This document shows, one piece after another, positions 1 through 7,166 of a stretch of 18,501 nucleotides of DNA. Source of the DNA: SIG607 sp045537575 (GTDB lineage Bacteria > Bacillota > Clostridia > Oscillospirales > Acutalibacteraceae); NCBI GenBank assembly GCA_045537575.1, contig JAZSPU010000020.1:1-18501 (forward strand). The letters are read 5' to 3'. Positions within the stretch are counted from its first letter, which is position 1. Every line of letters begins with the position of its first letter. Made by a program: the position numbers and the translations under genes. The notes below the pieces were generated by a model. It worked only from the letters and a program-made list of their open reading frames with translations, did not search any database and was not told where the DNA came from.

Positions 1-2
1 AC

Positions 3-70
3 TCTTCACTTTTCACTAAATCCGTCCGAGAAGATTTTTGGAGGTAATAAGTAATAGTGAATAGTGAAGA
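3..70. repeat. Imperfect inverted repeat at left edge
   Basis: The arm at 3-18 (TCTTCACTTTTCACTA) is the reverse complement of the arm at 55-70 with 15 of 16 positions matching, separated by 36 bases. The arms are built from a repeated AGTGAA unit. Short AGTGAA-type inverted repeats of this sort are seen as dispersed intergenic repeats in clostridial genomes, so this may be a small non-coding repeat element or the end of one. The element may extend past the left edge. Nothing in it looks coding. Confidence 0.55.
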
Positions 71-78
71 AGTGTTTC

Positions 79-102
79 GCAAGGCTTTGCCTTGCACTTT
101 TT
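79..102 (+). terminator. Short GC-rich hairpin followed by T-run
   Basis: A perfect 7-bp stem, GCAAGGC (79-85) with GCCTTGC (89-95), has a 3-base loop and is followed by ACTTTTT (96-102). Flanking AGTG/CACT (71-74 and 95-98) could lengthen the foldback. It looks like a small intrinsic terminator for a gene left of the window, but its 3' arm also overlaps the -35 box proposed for the next promoter. Confidence 0.4.
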
Positions 103-120
103 GTTTTATAGTGGTATAAT
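92..120 (+). promoter_or_regulatory. Promoter with extended -10, upstream of GNAT gene
   Basis: TATAAT at 115-120 is preceded by TGG (112-114), giving an extended -10, with TTGCAC at 92-97 as a weak -35 and a 17-base spacer. The predicted transcript start is near 127, only a few bases before the GGTGG ribosome binding site at 131-135 and the ATG at 143. The promoter therefore points at the short frame starting at 143, not directly at the start at 221. Confidence 0.55.
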
Positions 121-142
121 TTTTTAAAAAGGTGGTATTGTT

Positions 143-214
143 ATGGCAGATAGTCCGGTTAAAAAATTACTAATTACTTCAATAAATACTGCAAAGAGTA
201 AATTGAGTAAATAG
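143..214 (+). CDS. Short upstream frame (23 aa) in phase with the GNAT gene
   Basis: An ATG at 143 sits 7 bases after GGTGG (131-135) and opens a 23-residue lysine-rich frame (begins MADSPVKKLL) ending in TAG at 212-214. It is in the same reading frame as the acetyltransferase that starts at 221, with only TAG and two sense codons between the frames. It could be the true N-terminus of the acetyltransferase, now cut off by a nonsense change; a leader peptide; or chance. I recognise no family for the peptide. The good ribosome binding site here, and the lack of one before 221, are the reasons for listing it. Confidence 0.4.
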   Translation: MADSPVKKLLITSINTAKSKLSK

Positions 215-220
215 TATAAA

Positions 221-766
221 ATGGTGCAAAGAATGAATTTATACGAAAAAATGCAGTTGCGGTTACCTGAGTTTGTTATAGAACGGATTACAATAGATAA
301 CTATGAGAAATATGAAGAAATTTTCTATTGCAATAAAGAATATTATATGTTGACAGACGGACAAGTAGCAACTAAAGAAACTATCACTGAAACAATTGAA
401 TATTGTCCAAATGATTTTCCAAAGGAAAATGTGTATAATATAGGAGTTTTGTATAACGGAAAACCTGTTTGTTCTCTCTTTGCATTATATGGTTATCCTG
501 ATGAACAGACATTTTATATAGGACTTTTTCTAATGAATGAAGAGTTTAAGAAACAAGGAATAGGTACAAAGGTAATTAAAGCCCTTTTTGATTCTTTTTC
601 TAACACTGTTATTGAAAAGTTTTGTTTGTCGGTGCAAGACAACAATATTTCCGGTTGTAGGTTTTGGAATAATTTAGGGTTTAAAGTTGTTAATCGAAAT
701 GTGTGCAAAGGATTTATTAATTTATATATGCAGTACAATTATAAATTTTCATCAAATCGACAATAA
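221..766 (+). CDS. GNAT-family N-acetyltransferase
   Basis: This is a probable cytosolic acetyltransferase that moves an acetyl group from acetyl-CoA to an amine; the acceptor cannot be told from sequence. The 181-residue length suits a single GNAT domain. The acetyl-CoA pyrophosphate loop (motif A, Q/R-x-x-G-x-G/A) is seen as KQGIGTKV at residues 111-118, preceded by the usual strand (FYIGLFLMNEEF). A late segment with SGCRFWNNLGFK matches the conserved C-terminal GNAT pattern of an aromatic residue before 'LGF'. The start is uncertain: neither 221 nor the second ATG (233) has a clear ribosome binding site, whereas the in-phase ATG at 143 does but is followed by TAG at 212. The gene may be mildly truncated or translated from a poor start. 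It has its own promoter and terminator and looks monocistronic. Confidence 0.8.
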   Translation: MVQRMNLYEKMQLRLPEFVIERITIDNYEKYEEIFYCNKEYYMLTDGQVATKETITETIEYCPNDFPKENVYNIGVLYNGKPVCSLFALYGYPDEQTFYIGLFLMNEEFKKQGIGTKVIKALFDSFSNTVIEKFCLSVQDNNISGCRFWNNLGFKVVNRNVCKGFINLYMQYNYKFSSNRQ

Positions 767-797
767 TGTATGATATCTTTTTCGGTGCTACGAGCCA

Positions 798-835
798 AAA
801 AGACTTTGTTAAAAAGCAAAGTCTTTTCTTTTTTT
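798..835 (+). terminator. Intrinsic terminator after GNAT gene
   Basis: An 11-bp perfect stem, AAAGACTTTG-type (798-808 with 817-827), has an 8-base loop and is followed by a T-rich tract to 835. It lies about 30 bases after the GNAT stop codon. Confidence 0.85.
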
Positions 836-897
836 AAAACAGACTTTTGCAAAATTATAGAATTTTCGCTGAAATATTACTATTTATGCAAAAACAC

Positions 898-925
898 TTG
901 TTATTTTAAATGTATCTGCTATAAT
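898..925 (+). promoter_or_regulatory. Sigma-A-type promoter for the patatin-like gene
   Basis: TTGTTA (898-903) and TATAAT (920-925) are separated by 16 bases. The -10 is perfect. The predicted start, near 932, leaves a roughly 90-base AT-rich leader before the ATG at 1021; no strong structure is evident in that leader. Confidence 0.65.
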
Positions 926-1020
926 GGTAATGTTGTATGTCTTTAAAATACAGATGTTTCAAAGTAAAAATAATATGATAATAGTAGCAAAGCAAAAATT
1001 TGATTTTATGGAGTGGTCAA

Positions 1021-1869
1021 ATGAATATAGGACTAGTATTATCCGGAGGAATGGCTAAAGGTGCGCTTCAGCTTGGCGCTTTATATGCATTAAGCGAAGT
1101 TATACCGCTTGAAGAAGTTAAATATATATCTTGCGCTTCCGTAGGCGCTCTTAATGGTTATGCCTATATGACAAACAAGCTGGAAAAGGCTAAGCAAATG
1201 TGGAGTGGGCTTTGTAACAATGGAAAAATGGGTTTATACCAATTTCTTAAAAGCGACGTTTTGCAACAAAGCATTATCAACCTTTATGATCCTGATGATT
1301 CAATTTCTTCTGAATTTTATTGTTCTTTGCTTGAGTCAAGCATCAAAAACATCGTATATAAAGATTTATCTAAGGTAGATAAAGATAAAATACCGCTATA
1401 TTTAAAAGCAACTGTTGCGTTGCCTGTTTGTAATCGTTCGGTTCAGGTTGATGGTTCAGGATATTTTGATGGAGCAACGGTTGACAACGTTCCTGTTTTT
1501 CCGCTTTTAGATCGTGAGATTGATTATATTATCTGTATATATTTTGATGATATTTGCTATAAATTTGAAAGCACGGAATTTGATAACAAAATTATTAAAA
1601 TAACCTTCCCAAACGAAACTTCGTTAAAACAGTCGTTTGTGTTTCAACAAGACAGTATTGATAAAATGTTAGAAGCCGGTTATGAAAAAACTAAAAATAT
1701 TTTAAAAGAGTATTTTAGCGATGGATACGATAATCTAGAACAAATTTACCGTAATATAGATTTAATTAACCAAAATAGCAAAGATAGTCGTCTGCGCTTA
1801 ACAGGTGACGTGATTATTACCAATTTTAATAAATTAACGCAAAAATTAACCAGAAGAAAGATTTTGTAA
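1021..1869 (+). CDS. Patatin-like phospholipase
   Basis: This is a probable intracellular serine acyl hydrolase of the patatin family, acting on phospholipids or related acyl esters through a Ser-Asp dyad. Counting from the ATG at 1021, the N-terminal glycine-rich oxyanion loop is GGMAKG (9-14), the nucleophile elbow is CASVG (38-42) with Ser40, and the catalytic aspartate is Asp150 in DGATVDN. The usual elbow is GxSxG; here the first Gly is Cys. No signal peptide is visible. I chose ATG 1021 over the upstream TTG at 1000 because TGGAG (1009-1013) sits 7 bases before it and the protein then begins right at the family's first strand (MNIGLVLSGG). At 282 residues it is typical of small bacterial patatins. 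It stands alone between a promoter and a strong terminator. Patatins can also be defence effectors, but no nucleotide cyclase or sensor gene is adjacent. Confidence 0.88.
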   Translation: MNIGLVLSGGMAKGALQLGALYALSEVIPLEEVKYISCASVGALNGYAYMTNKLEKAKQMWSGLCNNGKMGLYQFLKSDVLQQSIINLYDPDDSISSEFYCSLLESSIKNIVYKDLSKVDKDKIPLYLKATVALPVCNRSVQVDGSGYFDGATVDNVPVFPLLDREIDYIICIYFDDICYKFESTEFDNKIIKITFPNETSLKQSFVFQQDSIDKMLEAGYEKTKNILKEYFSDGYDNLEQIYRNIDLINQNSKDSRLRLTGDVIITNFNKLTQKLTRRKIL

Positions 1870-1887
1870 ATCTATTTAATAAATGTC

Positions 1888-1925
1888 AGCACCCCAAAAG
1901 CGTTTAACTTTTGGGGTGCTGTTAT
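1888..1925. terminator. Bidirectional terminator between convergent genes
   Basis: A perfect 13-bp stem pairs AGCACCCCAAAAG (1888-1900) with its complement (1908-1920) around a 7-base loop. It lies between the patatin-like gene ending at 1869 and the opposite-strand gene ending at 1942. AT-rich tracts flank both sides, so it probably serves both. Confidence 0.85.
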
Positions 1926-1941
1926 ATTTGAAAATATGTTG

Positions 1942-3300
1942 TTACAGCGAAAGCTGAATATCCGAAACCTTGATATCGGGATCGTCAAGTACCTGTTTTA
2001 GTACGTTCAGATAGTAGGTATGGAAGTTGCTGACGTCTTCTTCACTAGTGATCTTGGTCTGCACATCGTAAGCCATATCAATTTCTTTGGCCTTGGTATT
2101 CAAAACCTGAATGACATAGGCAGGAAGAGCGCTATTACCGTTGGTATACAAATTAAACTCCACACCCTCGGGCATATCAATGGGTATGAGTGAGTAGGCA
2201 ATCGAATAGTAGATCAGAAGAGGTGAAGAACGGTAGATGTTGTGCATTAAGGCCTCAAAATCTCTATCTTTAAACTTGATATGTCTATAAAGACCAAACT
2301 GCGCAATTGAGAATGCCTTCAGATTATCCTCAAAAGAAAGGGAGTAATCAATCTTGGTATAACAAGCAGCGCTTTGCACCTTAGGGCCTGCACAGTGCTT
2401 TTCCTGTACGGAATTGCGGCAATTATAAAGACCTATGGGTATTATGTTCTTGAGATTTCCGTTTAGCTTAGCCAAGGCTATAGAGCTTGCGTAGAAAAGT
2501 AAATTCGCAGGTGAGCATCCATTGTTCTGACAATAGGTCAGCATCTTTTCTACCAAATCCTTGTCAATCTTGTGACGGTAGGTCTGAGTGCTGTTACGGA
2601 CAAGGAAAATAGGCATGCTCCGATGGTGTTTTTTGAGTTGCTTCTGCCAAATGGGATTATTGGGTCCGTGAATACCGGCATAGAATGGCTCGGGATTATC
2701 GGTGAGTAGATTGGTGAAGTACTCCAAGTGTTTCTCCGCCAAATTGCCTTTGGAGTTCTTTTCGATATCCTTTTTGATAATCTCCTCGAAACTTTCAGGG
2801 GCGGGGGGCAACGTTTCGCCCTTTTTCAGAGCATTATACACGTTTATAAGATCCATATACAAGACGTTGATTCCATAAAGGTCAGTGACCAGATGACAAA
2901 TCTTGAAAAACACCATGCAACGATTGTCATAGGTGTGAATAAAATAAGGTTCGATGACAACACCGTGCATATAGTCAATGGTTTTTTTTCTAACCTTATT
3001 GATAAAGGCGTCTTGCTGTTCTTTGGTTTCAAAGGACAAAACAGGCACCTTCTTGATATTCTTTCCGGAATCACCAAAGTACTGCATCAGGTCTCCCCTC
3101 TTTTTGAAGAACCTAATTCTAAGGCAGTCATTTCGTTCAACCAGAAGCTTGAAAGCCTGATCCATAAGCTCGAAATCCACTTCCTCATCAATGGTGATGG
3201 AGGAAAGGATGTTGATCACTCTTTTATATAAACTGTACTTGCATTGCAAATATGCCACGTCTTGCGAGAGACTTAAATTGTAACAAGATTTATCCGTCAT
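1942..3300 (-). CDS. Stand-alone condensation-domain / acyltransferase-like protein
   Basis: The 452-residue protein looks like a free-standing member of the condensation-domain superfamily, which includes NRPS C domains, carnitine/chloramphenicol acetyltransferase-fold enzymes and alcohol or wax-ester acyltransferases. The active-site motif HHxxxDG appears as CHLVTDLYG (residues 135-143): catalytic His136 and structural Asp140 are kept, the first His is Cys135, and the Gly is displaced. The second half (about 240-450) has the C-domain-like pattern of a second chloroamphenicol-acetyltransferase lobe. There is no adenylation domain, no carrier domain and no carrier-protein gene nearby, so an NRPS assembly line is not supported. 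It probably joins an acyl donor to an alcohol or amine acceptor. The start is supported by AGGAG about 11 bases upstream. It is divergent from the hydrolase at 3538 across a 237-base shared regulatory region. Family placement is fairly secure; substrate unknown. Confidence 0.72.
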   Translation of the reverse strand: MTDKSCYNLSLSQDVAYLQCKYSLYKRVINILSSITIDEEVDFELMDQAFKLLVERNDCLRIRFFKKRGDLMQYFGDSGKNIKKVPVLSFETKEQQDAFINKVRKKTIDYMHGVVIEPYFIHTYDNRCMVFFKICHLVTDLYGINVLYMDLINVYNALKKGETLPPAPESFEEIIKKDIEKNSKGNLAEKHLEYFTNLLTDNPEPFYAGIHGPNNPIWQKQLKKHHRSMPIFLVRNSTQTYRHKIDKDLVEKMLTYCQNNGCSPANLLFYASSIALAKLNGNLKNIIPIGLYNCRNSVQEKHCAGPKVQSAACYTKIDYSLSFEDNLKAFSIAQFGLYRHIKFKDRDFEALMHNIYRSSPLLIYYSIAYSLIPIDMPEGVEFNLYTNGNSALPAYVIQVLNTKAKEIDMAYDVQTKITSEEDVSNFHTYYLNVLKQVLDDPDIKVSDIQLSL

Positions 3301-3350
3301 ATTCCATTACGCTCCTGTAAGTTAATATGTTTTTTCCGTAATATTTAATC

Positions 3351-3390
3351 ATTATACCACACTTTTTCGACAAAAGAAAGCATTTTCGAC
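3351..3390 (-). promoter_or_regulatory. Candidate -10 and paired TTTTCGAC repeats upstream of the condensation gene
   Basis: On the minus strand a perfect TATAAT lies at 3356-3351, about 50 bases before the ATG at 3300; no good -35 is visible at the expected distance, which suggests activation by a protein. Immediately upstream on the plus strand, TTTTCGAC occurs twice, at 3364-3371 and 3383-3390, 19 bases apart, close to two helical turns. Tandem sites spaced like this could be an operator. This is inference from spacing only. Confidence 0.35.
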
Positions 3391-3442
3391 TTTTTTTGAT
3401 AAAATTAATTTTACTTAAAAATAATATCTAAATCGGTTCGCA

Positions 3443-3471
3443 TTGAAAAAAACGAAAATCTATGTTAAACT
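3443..3471 (+). promoter_or_regulatory. Promoter for alpha/beta hydrolase gene
   Basis: TTGAAA (3443-3448) and TAAACT (3466-3471) are 17 bases apart, and TGT (3463-3465) before the -10 makes it an extended -10 promoter. It lies about 70 bases before the TTG start at 3538. Confidence 0.55.
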
Positions 3472-3537
3472 AAACGAGTGAGTCGATATTGCCTATAAGG
3501 CACTATTAACGAAATTTCGAACAAAGGAGTTTGCAGA

Positions 3538-4635
3538 TTGGAAAATAAAGAGTCAGGCGGACGTTTAATAAACGACGCGAAAATGGTTGCGAAGATCGCA
3601 CTGAATACAGGGCTACAAGTGGGAACGATTCTTGGAGCCATGGCAGCATACAATTCCTTCTTTAAAAGATATAAAAAACGGGATATAAATACGATATTCG
3701 GTGAATTTGATTATAGTCGCGTGAAAGAACGACTGCCGCGGACCGCTTTTTTCTTTCCCAGCGGTCAGTGGAAGCTCCAAGGCTATTTTTATCCTTGTAA
3801 TAGCGCCAAAGGGATGGTTGTGGTTTGCCACGGTATGCATGCCGGTGCAGATGATTACATTCCGTTCATTGAGTATTTCGTGCGCAACGGATATGCCGTG
3901 TTTACCTACGATTGCCAAGGTACATATGGGTCCGAGGGTGACTCTACCGTGGGAATGTGCACACCCTTGGTGAATTTGGACCATGCATTAACCTATATTG
4001 AAAACGATAAACAGTTGTCCAAATATCCGCTGTTCTTGTTTGGACATTCCTGGGGTGGTTATGCGGCAACGGCGGTACTTTCCCTCCATAAAAATATTTG
4101 TGGATGCGCTGCTGTAGCCCCGTTCAACAGTGGCTATACGCTGTTTGTAGAAAAGGGAGAACAATATATGAGTCCTTTTCAGGATATGTTGAGAATTGAT
4201 TTCCCAAAAGAATTTTTGGATGCCTATCAAACGCTGTTGTTCGAAGACTATACAAAGTACGATGCCGTACAAGGCATAAACAGTACCGATGCGCCTGTCT
4301 ATATTGCCCACGGCAACCGCGATTTTGTTATCAGCTTTACTCATCAATCGGTGATTTCTCATAGGGATGAAATTCGGAGAAAGAATGTAACCTATTACAT
4401 TGGTACCGGTAGCCAAGCAGGGCATAATACCATTTTGCACTCACCGCGAGCCGTTACCTATCAAGAGAAGGTCGAAAAGGACTTGAAACGACTGAAGAAG
4501 GAATATGATCGGGAACTCACGCAGGAGGAAATGACCGAATTTTGCAATGGTGTTGACCATGCTTTATATAGTGAAATCAATATAGAAATGATGCAGGATA
4601 TTTTGAATATGTTTAATAATGCGTTAAATATCTAA
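3538..4635 (+). CDS. Alpha/beta hydrolase (serine aminopeptidase / monoacylglycerol lipase-like) with N-terminal hydrophobic segment
   Basis: The 365-residue alpha/beta-hydrolase has a full catalytic set: oxyanion CHGMHAG (97-103), nucleophile elbow GHSWGG with Ser171, acid Asp262 in HGNRDFV, and His296 in QAGHNT. This arrangement fits the Hydrolase_4 group of lysophospholipase/monoglyceride lipase-like esterases. Residues about 16-42 form a mostly uncharged stretch followed by KRYKK, which could hold the protein at the membrane with the catalytic domain on the inside; no signal-peptidase site is evident. The start is TTG at 3538, supported by AAAGGAG (3523-3529) eight bases upstream. The long tail after the His (about residues 305-365) is charged and helical in character. 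Being divergent from an acyltransferase-like gene, it may hydrolyse the ester or amide that gene makes, or trim a shared lipid substrate; that link is inference. Substrate unknown. Confidence 0.8.
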   Translation: MENKESGGRLINDAKMVAKIALNTGLQVGTILGAMAAYNSFFKRYKKRDINTIFGEFDYSRVKERLPRTAFFFPSGQWKLQGYFYPCNSAKGMVVVCHGMHAGADDYIPFIEYFVRNGYAVFTYDCQGTYGSEGDSTVGMCTPLVNLDHALTYIENDKQLSKYPLFLFGHSWGGYAATAVLSLHKNICGCAAVAPFNSGYTLFVEKGEQYMSPFQDMLRIDFPKEFLDAYQTLLFEDYTKYDAVQGINSTDAPVYIAHGNRDFVISFTHQSVISHRDEIRRKNVTYYIGTGSQAGHNTILHSPRAVTYQEKVEKDLKRLKKEYDRELTQEEMTEFCNGVDHALYSEINIEMMQDILNMFNNALNI

Positions 4636-4658
4636 ATCGGTACAACCTACCAAAAAAT

Positions 4659-4688
4659 GCAGCCGACATTTGTCGGCTGCTATTTTTT
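4659..4688 (+). terminator. Intrinsic terminator after alpha/beta hydrolase
   Basis: A perfect 9-bp GC-rich stem, GCAGCCGAC (4659-4667) with its complement (4672-4680), has a 4-base loop and is followed by TATTTTTT. Preceding A residues can extend the stem. Confidence 0.9.
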
Positions 4689-4766
4689 GGTTGCGATGCG
4701 GCTATAAACCGTCTTAGTGTGTTTGATTTTGTGTTTATATTTGTAACAAAATATTGTATTTTTGTC

Positions 4767-4795
4767 TTGACTTAAGGATTGAAAATTGATATAAT
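4767..4795 (+). promoter_or_regulatory. Near-consensus promoter for GH5-like gene
   Basis: TTGACT (4767-4772) and TATAAT (4790-4795) are separated by exactly 17 bases. The predicted start near 4802 leaves a leader of only about 20 bases, which just holds the AGAGGTG ribosome binding site, so leader-based control is unlikely. Confidence 0.85.
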
Positions 4796-4821
4796 GTGCT
4801 TAAAAATTAGAGGTGATTTTT

Positions 4822-6714
4822 ATGAAGTTTCTTGAAAAAGGCAGCTTTTATGTAGGTGTGAATTATTGGGCATCTCATGCCGGTATTTATATGTGGCAAA
4901 ATTGGGACGAAGATGTTGTGAGAAAGGATATGAAACTTTTAACCGACAGCGGTATAAAGGTTTTCCGCATTTTCCCATTGTGGTCGGATTTTCAGCCTAT
5001 TAAAATACATTACGATTATAATATGCTTATTAAAGATATACGTCTAGGTGAAAAACCGCTGGATGATTCTCCCGAAGGAGTAGCAGGCGTTGACCCTGTT
5101 ATGATTGAACGCTTTTCAAGACTTCTTGATATTGGCGAAGAATTCAAAGTTACCTTTGTTGTAGGGCTTATTACAGGTTGGATGAGCGGAAGACTTTATG
5201 CTCCGCCCGCCCTTGAAGGCAGAAAACCTATTACCGATCCTCTTTCTATAAAATGGCAGCTTAAATTTGTGCGCTATATGGTTAATAAGTTTAAGTGCCA
5301 TAAGGCTATTTCGGCTTGGGAGCTGGGCAATGAATGTAACTGTATGACCACAGTAGATAAAAGCGAAGATGCATATAACTGGGTATCTTTAATTACAGAC
5401 GCCATAAAGCGCTGTGACAATACACGTCCTGTTATTTCGGGAATGCACAGCCTTAACGTATCGGGCAATTGGCTTATTAAAGATCAGGGAGAAATACTTG
5501 ACGTACTTACTACCCATCCTTATTCGATTTTTGTTCCTAATTGTGATACCGATTATTATAATGAAATGAAAACTGTTCTTCATTCTACCGCTGAAACGGT
5601 TTTCTATCGCGGAATAGGTAAAAAACCTGCTTTTATTGAGGAAATCGGCGGTCTTGGTACCTGGCTTGCTTCTGAACAGGTTCAGTCTGATTTCTTTAAA
5701 GGCTGTCTTTATTCGGCTTACGCTCACGGACTTCTTAGTGCGATGTGGTGGTGCGGTTTTGACCAGAACCAAATAGAAAGAACTCCTTACGACTGGTCGG
5801 GAATAGAGCGTTATCTTGGACTTTATCATGCTGACGGCACACCGAAACCCGTTGTAGAAGCTATTGAAAAGTTTAACGGCTTTGTAGAAAAGGTAGGCTC
5901 CATTAGTGATAGAATAGTGGATGCGGTATGCATAATTTCTCATACAGGCAACGGTTGGGGAACTGCATACGGTAGTTTCCTTCTTGCAAAAAAAGCAGGT
6001 CTTGATATAGAGTTTACTTCTATTGACGATACTTTGCCTGAAGCTAAGATGTATATGTTACCCTCTCTTAAAGGTTCGCTTTCGGTTTATAAGCATCAGT
6101 TTGACAAGGTTATGAAAAAGGTAGAAGAGGGCGCAACCCTTTACGTTTCGGCAGACAACCTTATTTTCTGCGAACCGCTGGAAAAATTTGCGGGACTTTG
6201 CGTTGAAAACAGAGCAAAGCCTATTGGCAATGAAACGGTTACCATTGATGGCAAGGAGCTACCTCTTATTTCCCAGTATCGCACAATTTATTCCGAGGCA
6301 GGCGGAGAGGTACTGTTAAGAGATAATACCGGTAATCCCGTAATGAGCTGTGCAAAGCACGGAAAAGGAAAGGTTTATTTCGTGTCCTGTCCTATAGAAG
6401 ACGTAGCCTCTTCACGTCCTCACACCGTCAGCGGTGAAAAGGAAATTCCTTTTGAAAGCTTCTATAAAATGATACCTGAGTTTAGAAGCGCTGAAAAGAA
6501 AATTATAGGTGATAACGCATACGTGGGCATTACCGAACACGTGGAAGAAAACTGCAGAAAAGCTATGCTGGTTAATTACCGCCCGAATCCCGAGACTGTA
6601 ACTTTAAAATATACGGGAATCGAATTTAATGAAGTTATCGGCGAAGCTGAAACTTCTGATGGCTTTACCTTCACTATTCCTGCTAACAGCGGTGCAGTAG
6701 TTATCTTTAAATAA
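4822..6714 (+). CDS. Clan GH-A glycoside hydrolase (GH5-like) with C-terminal GATase-like domain
   Basis: This is a probable retaining beta-glycosidase. Residues about 8-330 read as a TIM barrel of clan GH-A: an Arg in KVFRIFPLW (46-54), the acid/base glutamate Glu171 in WELGNECN, and a nucleophile in FIEEIGG (Glu274 preferred, Glu273 possible). The second half, about 365-560, resembles the class-I glutamine-amidotransferase-like domain seen in GH42-type trimerisation modules (for example a run ending in GKGKVYFVSCP), and the last 70 residues look like a small beta domain. No signal peptide is seen, so it acts on sugars already inside the cell. I chose ATG 4822 rather than GTG 4813 because AGAGGTG (4809-4815) lies 6 bases before it. 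It is transcribed alone between its own promoter and terminator. Exact family and substrate (beta-mannoside, -glucoside or -galactoside) cannot be told. Confidence 0.8.
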   Translation: MKFLEKGSFYVGVNYWASHAGIYMWQNWDEDVVRKDMKLLTDSGIKVFRIFPLWSDFQPIKIHYDYNMLIKDIRLGEKPLDDSPEGVAGVDPVMIERFSRLLDIGEEFKVTFVVGLITGWMSGRLYAPPALEGRKPITDPLSIKWQLKFVRYMVNKFKCHKAISAWELGNECNCMTTVDKSEDAYNWVSLITDAIKRCDNTRPVISGMHSLNVSGNWLIKDQGEILDVLTTHPYSIFVPNCDTDYYNEMKTVLHSTAETVFYRGIGKKPAFIEEIGGLGTWLASEQVQSDFFKGCLYSAYAHGLLSAMWWCGFDQNQIERTPYDWSGIERYLGLYHADGTPKPVVEAIEKFNGFVEKVGSISDRIVDAVCIISHTGNGWGTAYGSFLLAKKAGLDIEFTSIDDTLPEAKMYMLPSLKGSLSVYKHQFDKVMKKVEEGATLYVSADNLIFCEPLEKFAGLCVENRAKPIGNETVTIDGKELPLISQYRTIYSEAGGEVLLRDNTGNPVMSCAKHGKGKVYFVSCPIEDVASSRPHTVSGEKEIPFESFYKMIPEFRSAEKKIIGDNAYVGITEHVEENCRKAMLVNYRPNPETVTLKYTGIEFNEVIGEAETSDGFTFTIPANSGAVVIFK

Positions 6715-6717
6715 AGT

Positions 6718-6750
6718 AAAAAAGCGTTGTGTTAACAACGCTTTTTTTTG
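6718..6750. terminator. Terminator between GH5-like gene and opposite-strand ArsC-like gene
   Basis: AAAGCGTTGT (6721-6730) pairs perfectly with ACAACGCTTT (6735-6744) around a 4-base loop, followed by a T-run on the plus strand and, read the other way, another T-run. It can stop transcription from both convergent units. Confidence 0.88.
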
Positions 6751-6788
6751 ATGCAGATGTGGAACTTAACCCAACCTTTAGTTATTTG

Positions 6789-7166
6789 TTAAAGTGACAG
6801 AATAGCCTTTTCTATCTGTTGAATGACTTTAAAAAACACATCATCACTTTGTCCGGTTGGATCATTTAGTCCCCAATTGTAATCAAATTCTCTTCCTATG
6901 AACGGACAACCTACGTCGCAACCCATAGAGATAGCAATATCGGGTTCAGGGATTTTATCGAAGGTTTTGCTGAATTGGGTTTCTTCAATATCAATGCCGT
7001 AGAGCTGTTTTATGATTCTTACGGCATCTTGGTTAATTTTCGGCTTTGTCTGAGTTCCTGCCGAATAAAATTCAAATTCATCGCCGCGCAGATGCTTTCC
7101 CAGAGCTTCTGCTATTTGACTGCGGCATGAATTATGTACGCAAATAAAGGCAATTTTCTTTTTCAT
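6789..7166 (-). CDS. arsC: Arsenate reductase (thioredoxin type) / low-MW phosphatase-fold protein
   Basis: The 125-residue cytosolic protein has the low-molecular-weight phosphatase fold. The P-loop CX5R is CVHNSCR (Cys9, Arg15) followed by SQIAEAL, the helix signature of ArsC-type proteins. A second pair, Cys83 and Cys87 in MGCDVGCPF, sits where thioredoxin-linked ArsC proteins carry the two cysteines that relay the disulfide, and DP at 102-103 (NDPTGQ) supplies the general-acid Asp. The spacing of the second pair is short (CxxxC) compared with the Bacillus type, as in many anaerobe homologues. It would reduce arsenate to arsenite. Its ATG overlaps the stop of the upstream DUF5714-like gene (ATGA at 7163-7166), so the two are translationally coupled, and GAGAGGTG lies just inside that gene. 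No arsenite pump or ArsR is in the window, so an arsenic role is likely but not proven; phosphatase activity is the alternative. Confidence 0.82.
   Translation of the reverse strand: MKKKIAFICVHNSCRSQIAEALGKHLRGDEFEFYSAGTQTKPKINQDAVRIIKQLYGIDIEETQFSKTFDKIPEPDIAISMGCDVGCPFIGREFDYNWGLNDPTGQSDDVFFKVIQQIEKAILSL

Noticed and set aside
2728..3231. Plus-strand open frame of 167 codons opposite the condensation-type gene
   Set aside because: It is antisense to a gene with clear family motifs, has no ribosome binding site and shows no recognisable protein pattern.
1942..3300. Non-ribosomal peptide synthetase cluster
   Set aside because: No adenylation, carrier or thioesterase module or phosphopantetheinyl transferase is visible near the single condensation-type protein.
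5389..5943. Minus-strand open frame of 184 codons within the GH5-like gene
   Set aside because: The plus strand here encodes the conserved glycosidase barrel; the reverse frame has no start signal or motif.
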